Below are positions 1-6,888 of a stretch of 7,844 nucleotides of DNA, one piece after another. The DNA comes from Planococcus sp. (in: firmicutes) (GTDB lineage: Bacteria; Bacillota; Bacilli; Bacillales_A; Planococcaceae), in assembly GCA_030147225.1 (NCBI GenBank), contig JASLAI010000184.1:1-7844 (forward strand). Direction: 5' to 3'. How positions within the stretch are numbered: the stretch's first letter is position 1; each line of letters starts with the position of its first letter. The notes under the pieces were generated by a model. It was not told where the DNA came from. It saw only the letters and a program-made list of their open reading frames with translations, and did not search any database. The position numbers and the translations under genes were made by a program.

Positions 1-839
1 ATGCATTCGTGGATACTCAAACATTGAACCGCTTGCCTGCAAACGAAGTCTTGATTCTTTGCACAGGTTCACAAGGCGAACCGATGGCTGCTCTTTCGAG
101 AATTGCCAACGGAACTCACCGCCAAATCCAGATTCAACCAAATGATACAGTTGTCTTCTCGTCTTCCCCGATTCCGGGCAATACGAGCAGCGTCAACCGG
201 ACGATCAACTTATTGTTCCGTGCCGGTGCAGATGTCATTCACGGATCACTTAACAACATCCATACATCCGGACACGGCTCTGAACCAGAAAACAAATTGA
301 TGCTTCGTTTGATCAAACCAAAATTCTTCATGCCAATACACGGTGAATTCCGTATGTTGAAAACTCATGCAGGATTAGCAGTTGAATGTGATGTTCCATT
401 AGAGAACACATTTATTATGGAAAATGGTGAAGTTCTTGCTTTAGGGCAAGACGAGGCTTCTGTTGCAGGACGTATCCCTTCCGGTGATGTTTACATCGAC
501 GGCAGCGGCATCGGTGATATCGGCAACATCGTCCTACGTGACCGCCGCGTACTTTCCGAAGAAGGCTTGGTTATCGTAGTAGTAAGTGTTGATATGCAGA
601 AGAACAAGATGGTTTCGGGACCAGATATCATTTCACGTGGTTTTGTTTATATGCGAGAGTCTGGGACAATGATTTACGAGGCACAGCAAATGCTGAATCG
701 CCATCTTAACAAGAAAATTCACAGCAAAAACACAGAATGGGCAGAATTGAAAAATGATATTTCTGACGTTCTTGGACCGTATTTGTATGAAAAAACAAAA
801 CGCCGTCCTATGATTTTGCCAGTGATTATGGAAGTTTAA
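1..839 (+). CDS. rnjA: Ribonuclease J1, C-terminal half (5' end outside window)
   Basis: RNase J1 is a cytoplasmic metallo-beta-lactamase/beta-CASP nuclease with endonuclease and 5'-to-3' exonuclease activity in mRNA turnover and rRNA maturation. The reading frame is open from base 3 and encodes 278 residues before the TAA. If the protein has the 555 residues of the Bacillus subtilis enzyme, these are residues 278-555. Visible beta-CASP features are [20 protein letters not shown] and HTSGHGSE (its second His corresponds to H368). The metal-site motif MPIHGEF follows (His corresponding to H390), with the C-terminal domain after it. The ending MILPVIMEV closely resembles the Bacillus enzyme as I recall it. 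GTG at base 9 is an internal valine codon, not a start. The catalytic HxHxDH motif lies in the missing half. A strong terminator follows 24 bases after the stop, so this is the last gene of its transcript. Paralogue RNase J2 is less likely because the C-terminus matches J1. Confidence 0.96.
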   Translation, partial: AFVDTQTLNRLPANEVLILCTGSQGEPMAALSRIANGTHRQIQIQPNDTVVFSSSPIPGNTSSVNRTINLLFRAGADVIHGSLNNIHTSGHGSEPENKLMLRLIKPKFFMPIHGEFRMLKTHAGLAVECDVPLENTFIMENGEVLALGQDEASVAGRIPSGDVYIDGSGIGDIGNIVLRDRRVLSEEGLVIVVVSVDMQKNKMVSGPDIISRGFVYMRESGTMIYEAQQMLNRHLNKKIHSKNTEWAELKNDISDVLGPYLYEKTKRRPMILPVIMEV

Positions 840-862
840 GTACATTGCCTTTATTGGCTGTT

Positions 863-906
863 AAAAAGGTGCATCGGTTTCCAATCCGATGCACCTTTTT
901 TTTTTT
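863..906 (+). terminator. Rho-independent terminator of rnjA
   Basis: A perfect 10-bp stem (GGTGCATCGG at 868-877 with CCGATGCACC at 886-895) encloses an 8-base loop and is followed by an 11-base T run at 896-906. Five A residues at 863-867 extend the stem and would give a short U tract on the opposite strand. The terminator may therefore also act weakly against transcription arriving from ktrC. Confidence 0.95.
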
Positions 907-922
907 GCTTTTTCTGCCCTAC

Positions 923-964
923 TAAAAAAGCCCTGTACAGGAACCGATTTCTCCCACAGGGCTT
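923..964 (-). terminator. Rho-independent terminator of ktrC
   Basis: On the minus strand a 9-bp stem, AAGCCCTGT (964-956) with ACAGGGCTT (936-928), surrounds a 19-base loop and runs into six T residues (complement of 924-929). It lies 31 bases beyond the ktrC stop codon and faces the rnjA terminator, so the two convergent genes are insulated back to back. Confidence 0.88.
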
Positions 965-995
965 CTCTGCTGTTGATAACTAGCCGACAGCATTT

Positions 996-1655
996 TTAAT
1001 TCATCATTTTTTTCTCGAAGCGATTGATGTCCGCATCGGACCCGATGATGATCAAGATGTCTTCCTGTTCGATTTCCATGTCCGCTTGAGGAGACACAAT
1101 AATATCTTCTCCTCTTTTTATCGCTACAATGTTAATGCCATAGCGTGCCCGGATGTCAAGACCGATTAACGTATAACCGGCGAGCTTGTGGTTCGCCTTG
1201 ATTTCCATTATGGAATGTTCATCAGACAGCTCCAAATAATCCAATACATTATTGGAAAGGATGTTATGGGCAATTCGGATACCCATATCACGTTCCGGAT
1301 GAACCACTTTATCTGCGCCGATTTTATTTAATACTTTGGCGTGATAGTCATTTTGCGCTTTGACGGTAATTTTTTTTACGCCAATTTCTTTCAGCATCAA
1401 GGTCGTTAAAATACTGGCTTGAATATTTTCGCCAATCGCTACAATAACATGTTCAAAATTTCGGATACCCAAAGATTTCAATACGGTCTCGTCTGTGGTG
1501 TCTGCAACAACCGCTTGTGTCGCAATGGCAGAAAATTCATCCACTCGTTCCGAGTCTTTATCAATCGCCATCACGTCTGCATCCTGCTCAATTAATTCAC
1601 GTACAATGCTGCCGCCAAAGCGGCCAAGCCCAATGACTACAAATTCCTTTTTCAT
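996..1655 (-). CDS. ktrC: KtrC-type potassium uptake regulatory subunit (RCK/TrkA protein)
   Basis: This is the cytoplasmic gating subunit of a Ktr potassium channel. It forms an octameric ring under a KtrB/KtrD-type membrane subunit and binds ATP/ADP. The 219-residue product has an RCK N domain (residues 1-125) with the dinucleotide-binding loop GLGRFGGS at 9-16 and an acidic residue at the end of the second strand (D32 in AIDKD). An RCK C domain follows (about 136-219), a domain known to bind c-di-AMP in Staphylococcus KtrA. Its length and stretches such as VIVAIGENIQASILTT and HNILSNNVLDYLELS match B. subtilis KtrC (about 221 residues) as I recall it, rather than KtrA. The start at 1655 is chosen because GGAGG lies 6 bases before it; the upstream in-frame ATGs at 1661 and 1676 lack a suitably placed site. 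The membrane subunit is not in this window, as is normal for ktrC. No clear promoter or ydaO-type c-di-AMP riboswitch is visible upstream. Confidence 0.93.
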   Translation of the reverse strand: MKKEFVVIGLGRFGGSIVRELIEQDADVMAIDKDSERVDEFSAIATQAVVADTTDETVLKSLGIRNFEHVIVAIGENIQASILTTLMLKEIGVKKITVKAQNDYHAKVLNKIGADKVVHPERDMGIRIAHNILSNNVLDYLELSDEHSIMEIKANHKLAGYTLIGLDIRARYGINIVAIKRGEDIIVSPQADMEIEQEDILIIIGSDADINRFEKKMMN

Positions 1656-1661
1656 ATCCAT

Positions 1662-1666
1662 CCTCC
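1662..1666 (-). promoter_or_regulatory. Ribosome binding site deciding the ktrC start
   Basis: GGAGG on the minus strand is 6 bases from the ATG at 1655. It directly abuts the in-frame ATG at 1661, which is too close for initiation. This favours the MKKEF start over MDMKKEF. Confidence 0.8.
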
Positions 1667-1867
1667 AAATATTCAAGTGGCTTTATTCTAACATAGTTGC
1701 TCTAAACTAAAAAATACCGTTCGCTAACATTCTACAAAGCCCAGTCTGTTCTCTTGAAAATGGACGTATACTAACTTTGCGCCTTTGCCCTTTTTGGATA
1801 GCAGGATTTAAATAAATTAAAAACAGAAACTTCACGTCAAAATATATTATCCCAATTTAAATCCACC

Positions 1868-1891
1868 AAAAAACCCCGCTTATCGGCGGGG
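1868..1891 (-). terminator. Terminator overlapping the end of the cysteine-rich gene
   Basis: On the minus strand a 6-bp all-GC stem, CCCCGC (1891-1886) with GCGGGG (1879-1874), encloses a 6-base loop CGATAA and is followed by six T residues (complement of 1868-1873). The loop carries the TAA stop codon of the gene, so the last three sense codons and the stop form part of the hairpin. Confidence 0.88.
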
Positions 1892-2176
1892 ATCTAATGG
1901 ACGCTTCGGTCTATTTTCACAATACTCGCAGCTGATGTCCGTGCAAGGGTCTTCACGCCATTCATTGCAGCTGGAGCAGTAACTCGCATCAAATTCATCA
2001 TCGAAAGTCAAAGCTGATAAGCAGGTATGGCAGTATGTGTGGACATCCATCCAGTTGATAAATCGCTTATCGGCCACAAGGTACAAACCTTGCTGGTCTT
2101 GTTTATAATTCATAATTGAAGGTTTTTGAATGACCCGATTTTTCGGATCAAGAAAGAAATTCATTTTGCCGTTCAC
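1880..2176 (-). CDS. Small cysteine-rich, probably zinc-binding protein of unknown function
   Basis: I do not recognise this 98-residue protein. It has seven cysteines in its C-terminal half: CHTC (49-52), CSSC (67-70), C78 and CEYC (83-86). The first two CxxC pairs, 14 residues apart, look like a zinc ribbon. C78 with the third pair could bind a second metal or help a folded knuckle. The N-terminal 45 residues lack cysteine and contain a mixed, probably beta-rich segment (MNFFLDPKNRVI, LYLVADKRFINWM). The tail is basic (NRPKRPLDPRR). There is no signal peptide or membrane segment, so it is probably cytoplasmic. The GTG at 2176 is preferred as start because AGGAG lies 8 bases upstream; the GTG at 2185 overlaps that site and the first ATG, at 2164, is 20 bases away. 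It has its own terminator and stands alone, divergent from the pot operon. The regular cysteine spacing, ribosome binding site and terminator argue that it is real. A nucleic-acid-binding role is possible but only a guess. Confidence 0.8.
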   Translation of the reverse strand: MNGKMNFFLDPKNRVIQKPSIMNYKQDQQGLYLVADKRFINWMDVHTYCHTCLSALTFDDEFDASYCSSCNEWREDPCTDISCEYCENRPKRPLDPRR

Positions 2177-2184
2177 ATTGATCA

Positions 2185-2189
2185 CTCCT
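2185..2189 (-). promoter_or_regulatory. Ribosome binding site deciding a GTG start
   Basis: AGGAG on the minus strand is 8 bases from the GTG at 2176. It overlaps the first base of another GTG at 2185, which therefore cannot be the start. An out-of-frame ATG between them is followed at once by TGA. Confidence 0.65.
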
Positions 2190-2214
2190 AGAGTTTTGGT
2201 CGAGCTGTAAAAAT

Positions 2215-2257
2215 GGGAACTACTTGAATCAGCTGAACACTGGCTTCATCACTTCCC
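2215..2257 (-). other. Imperfect hairpin in the leader of the cysteine-rich gene
   Basis: GGGAA (2215-2219) pairs with TTCCC (2253-2257), TGAA (2225-2228) with TTCA (2245-2248), and CAG (2230-2232) with CTG (2240-2242), separated by internal loops. On the minus strand the hairpin is followed by one A and then five T residues, which resembles a weak terminator about 40 bases before the start codon. It could be a leader attenuator or a chance fold. Confidence 0.3.
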
Positions 2258-2420
2258 TCAAATGGCATGGGAGTTATTTTTCATTTTCATCATTTTTATA
2301 ATCGCTCATATAAATGTTTATATTGATTTAGTAGAAGTTACGTTACTCATTATTAATTTCACACTTTCTCTATGATAGTAAAAACTGCTGCTAAATTGCA
2401 ATAGATAACAATCCCTTATT

Positions 2421-2433
2421 GAAAATAATTTTC
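2421..2433. promoter_or_regulatory. Perfect 6-1-6 palindrome upstream of the pot promoter
   Basis: GAAAAT-A-ATTTTC lies three bases upstream of the -35 element. With its flanks (2420-2434) it matches 11 of 14 specified positions of the 7-1-7 Fur-type consensus TGATAAT-n-ATTATCA. It could be a Fur-family operator, a site for PotR itself, or an A/T-rich promoter-upstream element. Confidence 0.4.
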
Positions 2434-2436
2434 GCC

Positions 2437-2464
2437 TTGAAATATATAAGCCATCTCGTATAAT
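2437..2464 (+). promoter_or_regulatory. Sigma-A promoter of the potRABCD operon
   Basis: TTGAAA (2437-2442) and a perfect TATAAT (2459-2464) are separated by 16 bases. Transcription would start near 2471, leaving a leader of about 80 bases before potR. It is the only strong promoter-like sequence before the operon. Confidence 0.8.
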
Positions 2465-2476
2465 GAATATATGCTA

Positions 2477-2506
2477 TTAGTAAACTAAAAGTATATTTTA
2501 ACTAAA
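2477..2506. promoter_or_regulatory. Candidate operator just after the pot transcription start
   Basis: An inverted repeat TTAGT-AA-ACTAA occupies 2477-2488. The heptamer AACTAAA occurs at 2483-2489 and again at 2500-2506, 17 bases apart. The site begins about six bases after the expected transcription start, where a bound repressor would block RNA polymerase. PotR is the obvious candidate ligand, by inference from position only. Confidence 0.4.
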
Positions 2507-2549
2507 CTTTAAGCAACTACCCACTTATTAAGAATCGAGGAGAATTCTG

Positions 2550-3089
2550 ATGGACATCGGAACAAAAATAAAACGCCTTCGATTAAAAAACGGAATGACT
2601 CAGGAAGAGCTTGGAAAACGGACAGACTTGAGCAAAGGTTTTATTTCTCAGCTTGAACGGAATATGAATTCGCCTTCCATTGAAACTTTCTTTTCTTTGT
2701 TGGAAGTGCTTGGAACTACTCCTAAAGATTTTTTTGCCGATGAGCACGATGTTAAAGTCGTTTATTCCACTATTGATCATACCGCGCACATTGATGACCA
2801 AGCAGGATATGAAGTGGAATGGCTGATCCCAACATCTAATGAGAAAGAAATGGAACCGGTCTTTTTAACTTTACAGGCAAATGGACATTTCAAAAAGTTC
2901 GAACCTTCATCTGCTGAAACTTTCATTTATATTATGGAAGGACGTGTCCTTCTCATTATTGGTAATCACCGATATATTGCTGCTGCTGGGGATTCTATTT
3001 ACTTCGAGGCAACCGATCATCACCAATTAATCAATGATTATGATGGAATATCCGAAATGATTATCGTCAACACACAATCATATTTATAA
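2550..3089 (+). CDS. potR: XRE-family regulator with cupin domain, polyamine operon regulator
   Basis: The 179-residue protein starts with an XRE/Cro-type helix-turn-helix (about residues 6-62; TQEELGKRTDLSKGFISQLER contains the two key helices). It ends with a single cupin domain (about 105-173). The cupin lacks the HxH metal motif: the matching segment reads FKKFEPSSAETFIYIMEG. A metal-free, ligand-binding cupin is therefore more likely than an enzyme. Proteins of this architecture commonly regulate the amine or amino-acid genes beside them; PuuR, the putrescine regulator of E. coli, is a known relative. It is the first gene of the pot operon, 15 bases before potA, as in the streptococcal potRABCD order. 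GAGGAGA about 7 bases before the ATG supports the start. Autoregulation through palindromes at the promoter is likely but inferred. The true effector could be another metabolite. Confidence 0.85.
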   Translation: MDIGTKIKRLRLKNGMTQEELGKRTDLSKGFISQLERNMNSPSIETFFSLLEVLGTTPKDFFADEHDVKVVYSTIDHTAHIDDQAGYEVEWLIPTSNEKEMEPVFLTLQANGHFKKFEPSSAETFIYIMEGRVLLIIGNHRYIAAAGDSIYFEATDHHQLINDYDGISEMIIVNTQSYL

Positions 3090-3104
3090 TTCAGGAGGGA
3101 TCTT

Positions 3105-4211
3105 ATGACCGATACAGCCATCATCCGCTTTGAAAATGTCACGCAGGCATTTGAAGGAGCAGGCAATGTCTTGGACAATGTCAGTTTTGAACTTGAAAAA
3201 GGAAAATTTTACACGCTTCTTGGCCCATCAGGCTGTGGGAAAACAACCATTTTGCGGCTGATTGCCGGTTTTTCTGAGCCAAGCAGCGGTAATATTTATA
3301 TAGAAGGGAAAAAAGTGAATAAAGTTCCCGCTAATCAGCGTCAGGTCAATACGGTATTTCAGGACTACGCCCTATTCCCTCATCTAAACGTATTCGAAAA
3401 CATTGCATTTGGACTTCGCATCAAAAAAGTCAAAGGCCCGGAAATCGACCGGCGTGTAAGAGAAGCTCTGGCTTTCGTCAATTTGCAGGGTTATGAAAAC
3501 CGGGAGATTACAGAGATGTCTGGCGGACAACGTCAACGTGTCGCGATTGCCCGTGCGATTGTCAATGATCCCGAAGTTATTTTGCTTGATGAACCCCTTT
3601 CCGCTTTGGATTTAAAATTGCGGACAGAAATGCAGTATGAGCTGCGTGAACTGCAGCAGCGGCTTGGCAAAACTTTTGTTTTTGTGACACATGATCAGGA
3701 AGAAGCACTTGCTATGTCGGACGAAATTTTTGTTATGAATGCTGGCAAAATCCAACAAAGCGGAACTCCTATGGATATTTACGATGAGCCGATCAACCGT
3801 TTTGTCGCTGATTTTATCGGGGAATCAAATATCGTCAGCGGTGAAATGATAGCGGATTACAAAGTTCGTTTTGCCAATAAGGATTTTGAATGCGTGGATG
3901 CTGGATTAACGCCTCACGAGCAGGTGGAGATCGTCATACGGCCGGAAGATTTGGAGATTACCGCAAGCGGCATAGGAAAAATGCAGGTTACAGTTGATAC
4001 CCAATTGTTCAGAGGTGTACATTTTGAGATTTCGACAATCGATGAAGTGGGAAATGAATGGCTCGTCCATTCCACAAAAAAAGTGGAAGTCGGTTCTGAA
4101 ATTGGTTTGGTGTTTTCACCTGAAGCCATTCACGTCATGCGCCTGAATGAATCGGAAGAAGCATTTGATGCAAGGTTGGAGTCATACGGAGCCACTGTCA
4201 ATGAAAGATAA
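3105..4211 (+). CDS. potA: Spermidine/putrescine ABC transporter ATP-binding protein PotA
   Basis: This is the cytoplasmic ATPase that powers polyamine import, working as a dimer under PotB/PotC. All nucleotide-binding motifs are intact in the 368 residues: Walker [10 protein letters not shown] (40-48), Q-loop VFQD (Q86), signature MSGGQ (138-142), Walker B VILLDEP (158-164, catalytic E163), D-loop SALD and H-loop THD (H196). A TOBE-type C-terminal regulatory domain follows (about 240-350, with [10 protein letters not shown] at its start). The length is normal for PotA. AGGAGGG lies 5 bases before the ATG. The gene overlaps potB by 11 bases. The domain layout alone would also fit other importers of the sugar, iron or sulfate type; assignment to polyamines rests on the PotD gene in the same operon. 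Confidence 0.94.
   Translation: MTDTAIIRFENVTQAFEGAGNVLDNVSFELEKGKFYTLLGPSGCGKTTILRLIAGFSEPSSGNIYIEGKKVNKVPANQRQVNTVFQDYALFPHLNVFENIAFGLRIKKVKGPEIDRRVREALAFVNLQGYENREITEMSGGQRQRVAIARAIVNDPEVILLDEPLSALDLKLRTEMQYELRELQQRLGKTFVFVTHDQEEALAMSDEIFVMNAGKIQQSGTPMDIYDEPINRFVADFIGESNIVSGEMIADYKVRFANKDFECVDAGLTPHEQVEIVIRPEDLEITASGIGKMQVTVDTQLFRGVHFEISTIDEVGNEWLVHSTKKVEVGSEIGLVFSPEAIHVMRLNESEEAFDARLESYGATVNER
4188..4191 (+). promoter_or_regulatory. Ribosome binding site deciding the potB start
   Basis: GGAG inside the end of potA lies 9 bases before the ATG at 4201. It supports the short form of PotB (274 residues) over an in-frame ATG at 4147, which would add 18 hydrophilic residues and lacks a good site. 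Confidence 0.7.
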
Positions 4212-5025
4212 TCCGTCGCGCCCATTATATCTTGTCCCTTACTATATATGGATTGCTTTATTTGTCATTGCACCGATTGCGCTGATTTTCTATTTTTCAT
4301 TTTTGGATTTGACCGGTACCTTTACGCTGGAAAACTATCAGAATTTCTTCTCATCCGTTTACTTACGCATGACCTTGAGTTCATTCTGGTACGCTTTCCT
4401 GATTACCTTGATTACAATTTTAATCGCCTATCCAACCGCTTATTGGCTGACGAAAACCAAACATAAGCAGCTTTGGCTGCTGCTGATCATCATTCCTTCG
4501 TGGATCAATCTATTACTGAAAGCCTATGCCTTTATTGGGATATTCGGATTGTATGGTCCCGCTAACAAACTATTGCAGACGTTTGGCACTGGTCCTTGGC
4601 AAATTCTGTTCACGGATTTCAGCTTTGTCTTTGTTTCTGTTTATATTTTTATTCCATTTATGGTATTGCCGATTTTCAATTCACTGGATAAAATCAATCC
4701 CGCTTTGATAGACGCTTCCCGCGACTTAGGTGCTTCGTCTTTCACCACTTTCAGACGGGTTATTTTTCCGATGGCTCTTAACGGTGTCAAATCAGGTGTA
4801 CAGGCAGTGTTCATCCCTGCTCTGTCCCTTTTTGTCATCACACGGCTGATTGCTGGAAACAAAGTCATCACTCTTGGTACTGCAATCGAGCAGCAATTTC
4901 TCGTGACACAAAACTGGGGAATGGGTTCAACCATCGCTGTGTTCCTGATTTTGTTTATGATCATCATCATGATGCTGACTGGACAGAAAGAAAAAGGAGG
5001 CGCGTATAATGGCAAAACTAGGTAA
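4201..5025 (+). CDS. potB: Spermidine/putrescine ABC transporter permease PotB
   Basis: This is one of the two integral membrane subunits that form the polyamine pore. The 274-residue protein has about six hydrophobic segments, near residues 11-34, 61-83, 89-115, 137-158, 195-217 and 243-260. The cytoplasmic EAA loop, which docks onto PotA, is at 171-190 ([10 protein letters not shown]...VIFP, with the conserved Gly and Pro). [10 protein letters not shown] after the first segment is typical of this permease family. The start overlaps the last 11 bases of potA and the end overlaps the first 17 bases of potC, suggesting translational coupling. The length is normal. Polyamine specificity is inferred from the operon. 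Confidence 0.92.
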   Translation: MKDNPSRPLYLVPYYIWIALFVIAPIALIFYFSFLDLTGTFTLENYQNFFSSVYLRMTLSSFWYAFLITLITILIAYPTAYWLTKTKHKQLWLLLIIIPSWINLLLKAYAFIGIFGLYGPANKLLQTFGTGPWQILFTDFSFVFVSVYIFIPFMVLPIFNSLDKINPALIDASRDLGASSFTTFRRVIFPMALNGVKSGVQAVFIPALSLFVITRLIAGNKVITLGTAIEQQFLVTQNWGMGSTIAVFLILFMIIIMMLTGQKEKGGAYNGKTR

Positions 5026-5815
5026 ACCGGCAAAACTCTATTTGGCACTTGTCTTTGCCATTCTCTATGCGCCGATTTTCTATTTGATTTTTTATTCATT
5101 CAATAGCGGGGGCACTATGTCGAGTTTTGAAGGGTTTACTTTGGAACATTACGGAGCTGTTTTTAACGACACCCGCCTTCTGATCATTTTGATGAATACC
5201 GTAATCATTGCTTTGCTGTCTTCTCTTTTTTCGACGGCTATTGGTGTTCTTGGTGCAATTGGCATTGTCTTTTTGCGGAATCGCAAAACACGCAACGCAG
5301 TCCTGTCATTGAATACGATCCTCATTGTCAGCCCGGATGTCATCATCGGGGCATCATTCTTGATCTTGTTTACCATGATCGGCGTCAAACTTGGCTTTGC
5401 TTCTGTTCTGATTTCCCACATTGCCTTCAGCATTCCGATTGTGGTAATTATGGTCTTGCCGAAGCTTCAGGAAATGAGCAGTTCACTGATTGACGCAGCT
5501 ACGGATCTCGGAGCGTCTAAACGAGATATTTTAACACGTGTCATCATTCCTTATATCAAGCCGGGAATATTTGCCGGATTTTTTCTTGCATTAACGTACT
5601 CCCTGGACGATTTCGCAGTGACTTTTTTCGTCACCGGAAATGGTTTCTCGACTTTGTCCATTGAAATTTACTCAATGGCCCGAGCTGGAATCACTTTAAC
5701 GATTAACGCGCTTTCTGCTTTGATATTCGTGGTGACCCTTGGCCTGGTCCTTGGCTACTACTTCTTTAATCAACGGGCAGGACAATCCCCTGGGACAGGA
5801 GGAGCCAAATTATGA
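5009..5815 (+). CDS. potC: Spermidine/putrescine ABC transporter permease PotC
   Basis: This second pore subunit has 268 residues with about six membrane segments, near 8-32, 58-90, 103-124, 130-150, 187-207 and 232-253. The first is followed by the family-typical FTLEHYGAVF (43-52). The EAA loop that contacts PotA is at 162-181 (DAATDLGASK...VIIP). A strong AAGGAGG inside the end of potB is 8 bases before the ATG. The stop codon overlaps the potD start in the form ATGA. Length and motifs are normal, and PotC is distinguished from PotB by gene order and by the LYAPIFYLIFYSFN opening characteristic of PotC. Confidence 0.92.
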   Translation: MAKLGKPAKLYLALVFAILYAPIFYLIFYSFNSGGTMSSFEGFTLEHYGAVFNDTRLLIILMNTVIIALLSSLFSTAIGVLGAIGIVFLRNRKTRNAVLSLNTILIVSPDVIIGASFLILFTMIGVKLGFASVLISHIAFSIPIVVIMVLPKLQEMSSSLIDAATDLGASKRDILTRVIIPYIKPGIFAGFFLALTYSLDDFAVTFFVTGNGFSTLSIEIYSMARAGITLTINALSALIFVVTLGLVLGYYFFNQRAGQSPGTGGAKL

Positions 5816-6888
5816 AAGAAATTATCAGAGCTGCTTTAGCCATCCTGCTCGTCTCGGGTATTCTCTTATATGCTGTCAATACTTTGCAAAAGAGTTCAAC
5901 GACTGTTGGTGGAGGCAGTATATCCGTATATAACTGGGGCGAGTACATCGACCCTGAACTGATCGAACAATTTGAAGAAGAAACCAATATTTCTGTAGTC
6001 TACGAAACATTTGATTCAAACGAATCGATGATGACAAAAATTGAGCAGGGCGGCACCACTTATGATGTAGTGATGCCTTCCGAATATGCTATTGAAAAAA
6101 TGAAGGAAACTGACCTGCTTCAACCGATTGATCATAACTTGATTCCAAATTTTGAGAACATTGATCCCTATTTTCTTGACCTGCCATTTGATCCCGGAAA
6201 CGAATACTCGGTTCCTTATTTTTGGGGCACGGTTGGCATTGCCTTTAACCCGACCTTGCTGGAAGGCCAGACTTTCGAAACCTGGGACGATTTATGGAAT
6301 CCCAGCCTTGAACAGGAAGTGATCCTGGTCGACAGTGCACGGGAAGTCATCGGCGTGGGGCTGAACAGCTTAGGCTATTCGTTGAACTCAACCGATATGG
6401 GGGAATTGCGCGAAGCCACAGATAAATTGAAAACCATGGGTCCCAATGTCAAAGCCATCATCGGTGACGAAATTGTTGAAATGATGCGCCGCGAAGAGGC
6501 AGCTGTCGCGGTAACTTGGTCTGGACAGGCAGCAGACATGATGTGGATCAACGAAGACATTGACTACTCGGTGCCGGAAGAAGGATCCAATTTGTGGTTT
6601 GATAATATGATCATTCCGAAAACAGCTGGCAATGTGGAAGGAGCTCATGCATTTATCAACTTCATGTTGGATCCTGAAGTGGCTGCTCAAAATGCGGATT
6701 ATGTCGGATACTCTACGCCAAATGAACAAGCCATTGCGTTAATGGATCCTGAGGTGACAGAAGATGAACGTTTTTATCCACCGGAAGAACTAAGAGAGCG
6801 CCTGGAAGTCTATGAGAATTTAGGCCTTGAAATGCTTGGTACGTACAATGAATTATTTTTGGAGTTTAAAATGGATATGGAAAACTGA
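5812..6888 (+). CDS. potD: Membrane-anchored polyamine-binding protein PotD
   Basis: This extracytoplasmic receptor binds spermidine or putrescine and delivers it to PotB/PotC. The 358 residues begin with a short basic stretch and one hydrophobic segment (about 6-23), then the mature protein starting at SISVYNWGEYIDP. It aligns from memory with E. coli and pneumococcal PotD. Binding-site positions that appear kept are W42, Y45, S90, Y92, E178, W236, W262, D264 and Y300; the position of the E. coli aspartate D168 is S175 here. The protein contains no cysteine, so it cannot be a lipoprotein; an uncleaved anchor or type I cleavage is expected. AGGAGG 9 bases before the ATG supports the start, which overlaps potC by 4 bases. 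It ends the operon; the terminator starts at its last base. Polyamine-type ligand is very likely; putrescine versus spermidine cannot be settled by eye. Confidence 0.94.
   Translation: MKEIIRAALAILLVSGILLYAVNTLQKSSTTVGGGSISVYNWGEYIDPELIEQFEEETNISVVYETFDSNESMMTKIEQGGTTYDVVMPSEYAIEKMKETDLLQPIDHNLIPNFENIDPYFLDLPFDPGNEYSVPYFWGTVGIAFNPTLLEGQTFETWDDLWNPSLEQEVILVDSAREVIGVGLNSLGYSLNSTDMGELREATDKLKTMGPNVKAIIGDEIVEMMRREEAAVAVTWSGQAADMMWINEDIDYSVPEEGSNLWFDNMIIPKTAGNVEGAHAFINFMLDPEVAAQNADYVGYSTPNEQAIALMDPEVTEDERFYPPEELRERLEVYENLGLEMLGTYNELFLEFKMDMEN

Larger units (their letters stand above)
2177..2549. other. Divergent intergenic region between the cysteine-rich gene and potR
   Basis: This 373-base AT-rich gap has no credible reading frame. 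It holds the pot promoter and nearby palindromes on its right side. On its left side is an imperfect hairpin lying in the leader of the minus-strand gene. A 7-2-7 inverted repeat at 2308-2323 (ATATAAA-TG-TTTATAT) sits in the middle; it is AT-only and may be chance. I found no convincing minus-strand promoter by eye, although one must exist for the cysteine-rich gene. Confidence 0.6.

Noticed and set aside
1656..1879. Possible c-di-AMP (ydaO-type) riboswitch or promoter upstream of ktrC
   Set aside because: The gap is only 224 bases and I see no conserved ydaO core. TAGAAT at 1685-1690 (minus strand, preceded by TG) could be an extended -10 element but has no convincing -35, so I do not call it.
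2276..2300. Repetitive CATTTT-like stretch in the intergenic region
   Set aside because: It is low-complexity AT-rich sequence without regular unit length or spacing; it is not a CRISPR or iteron array.
4147..4200. In-frame upstream start for potB adding 18 residues
   Set aside because: The added residues are hydrophilic and not typical of PotB, there is no good ribosome binding site, and the ATG at 4201 has GGAG at 9 bases.
4641..5099. A 152-codon open frame on the minus strand within potB/potC
   Set aside because: It lies antisense to two well-supported permease genes, has no ribosome binding site that I can see, and its composition looks like the reverse of membrane-protein codons.
6388..6729. 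A 113-codon open frame on the minus strand within potD
   Set aside because: It is fully antisense to the conserved ligand-binding region of PotD and resembles no protein I know.
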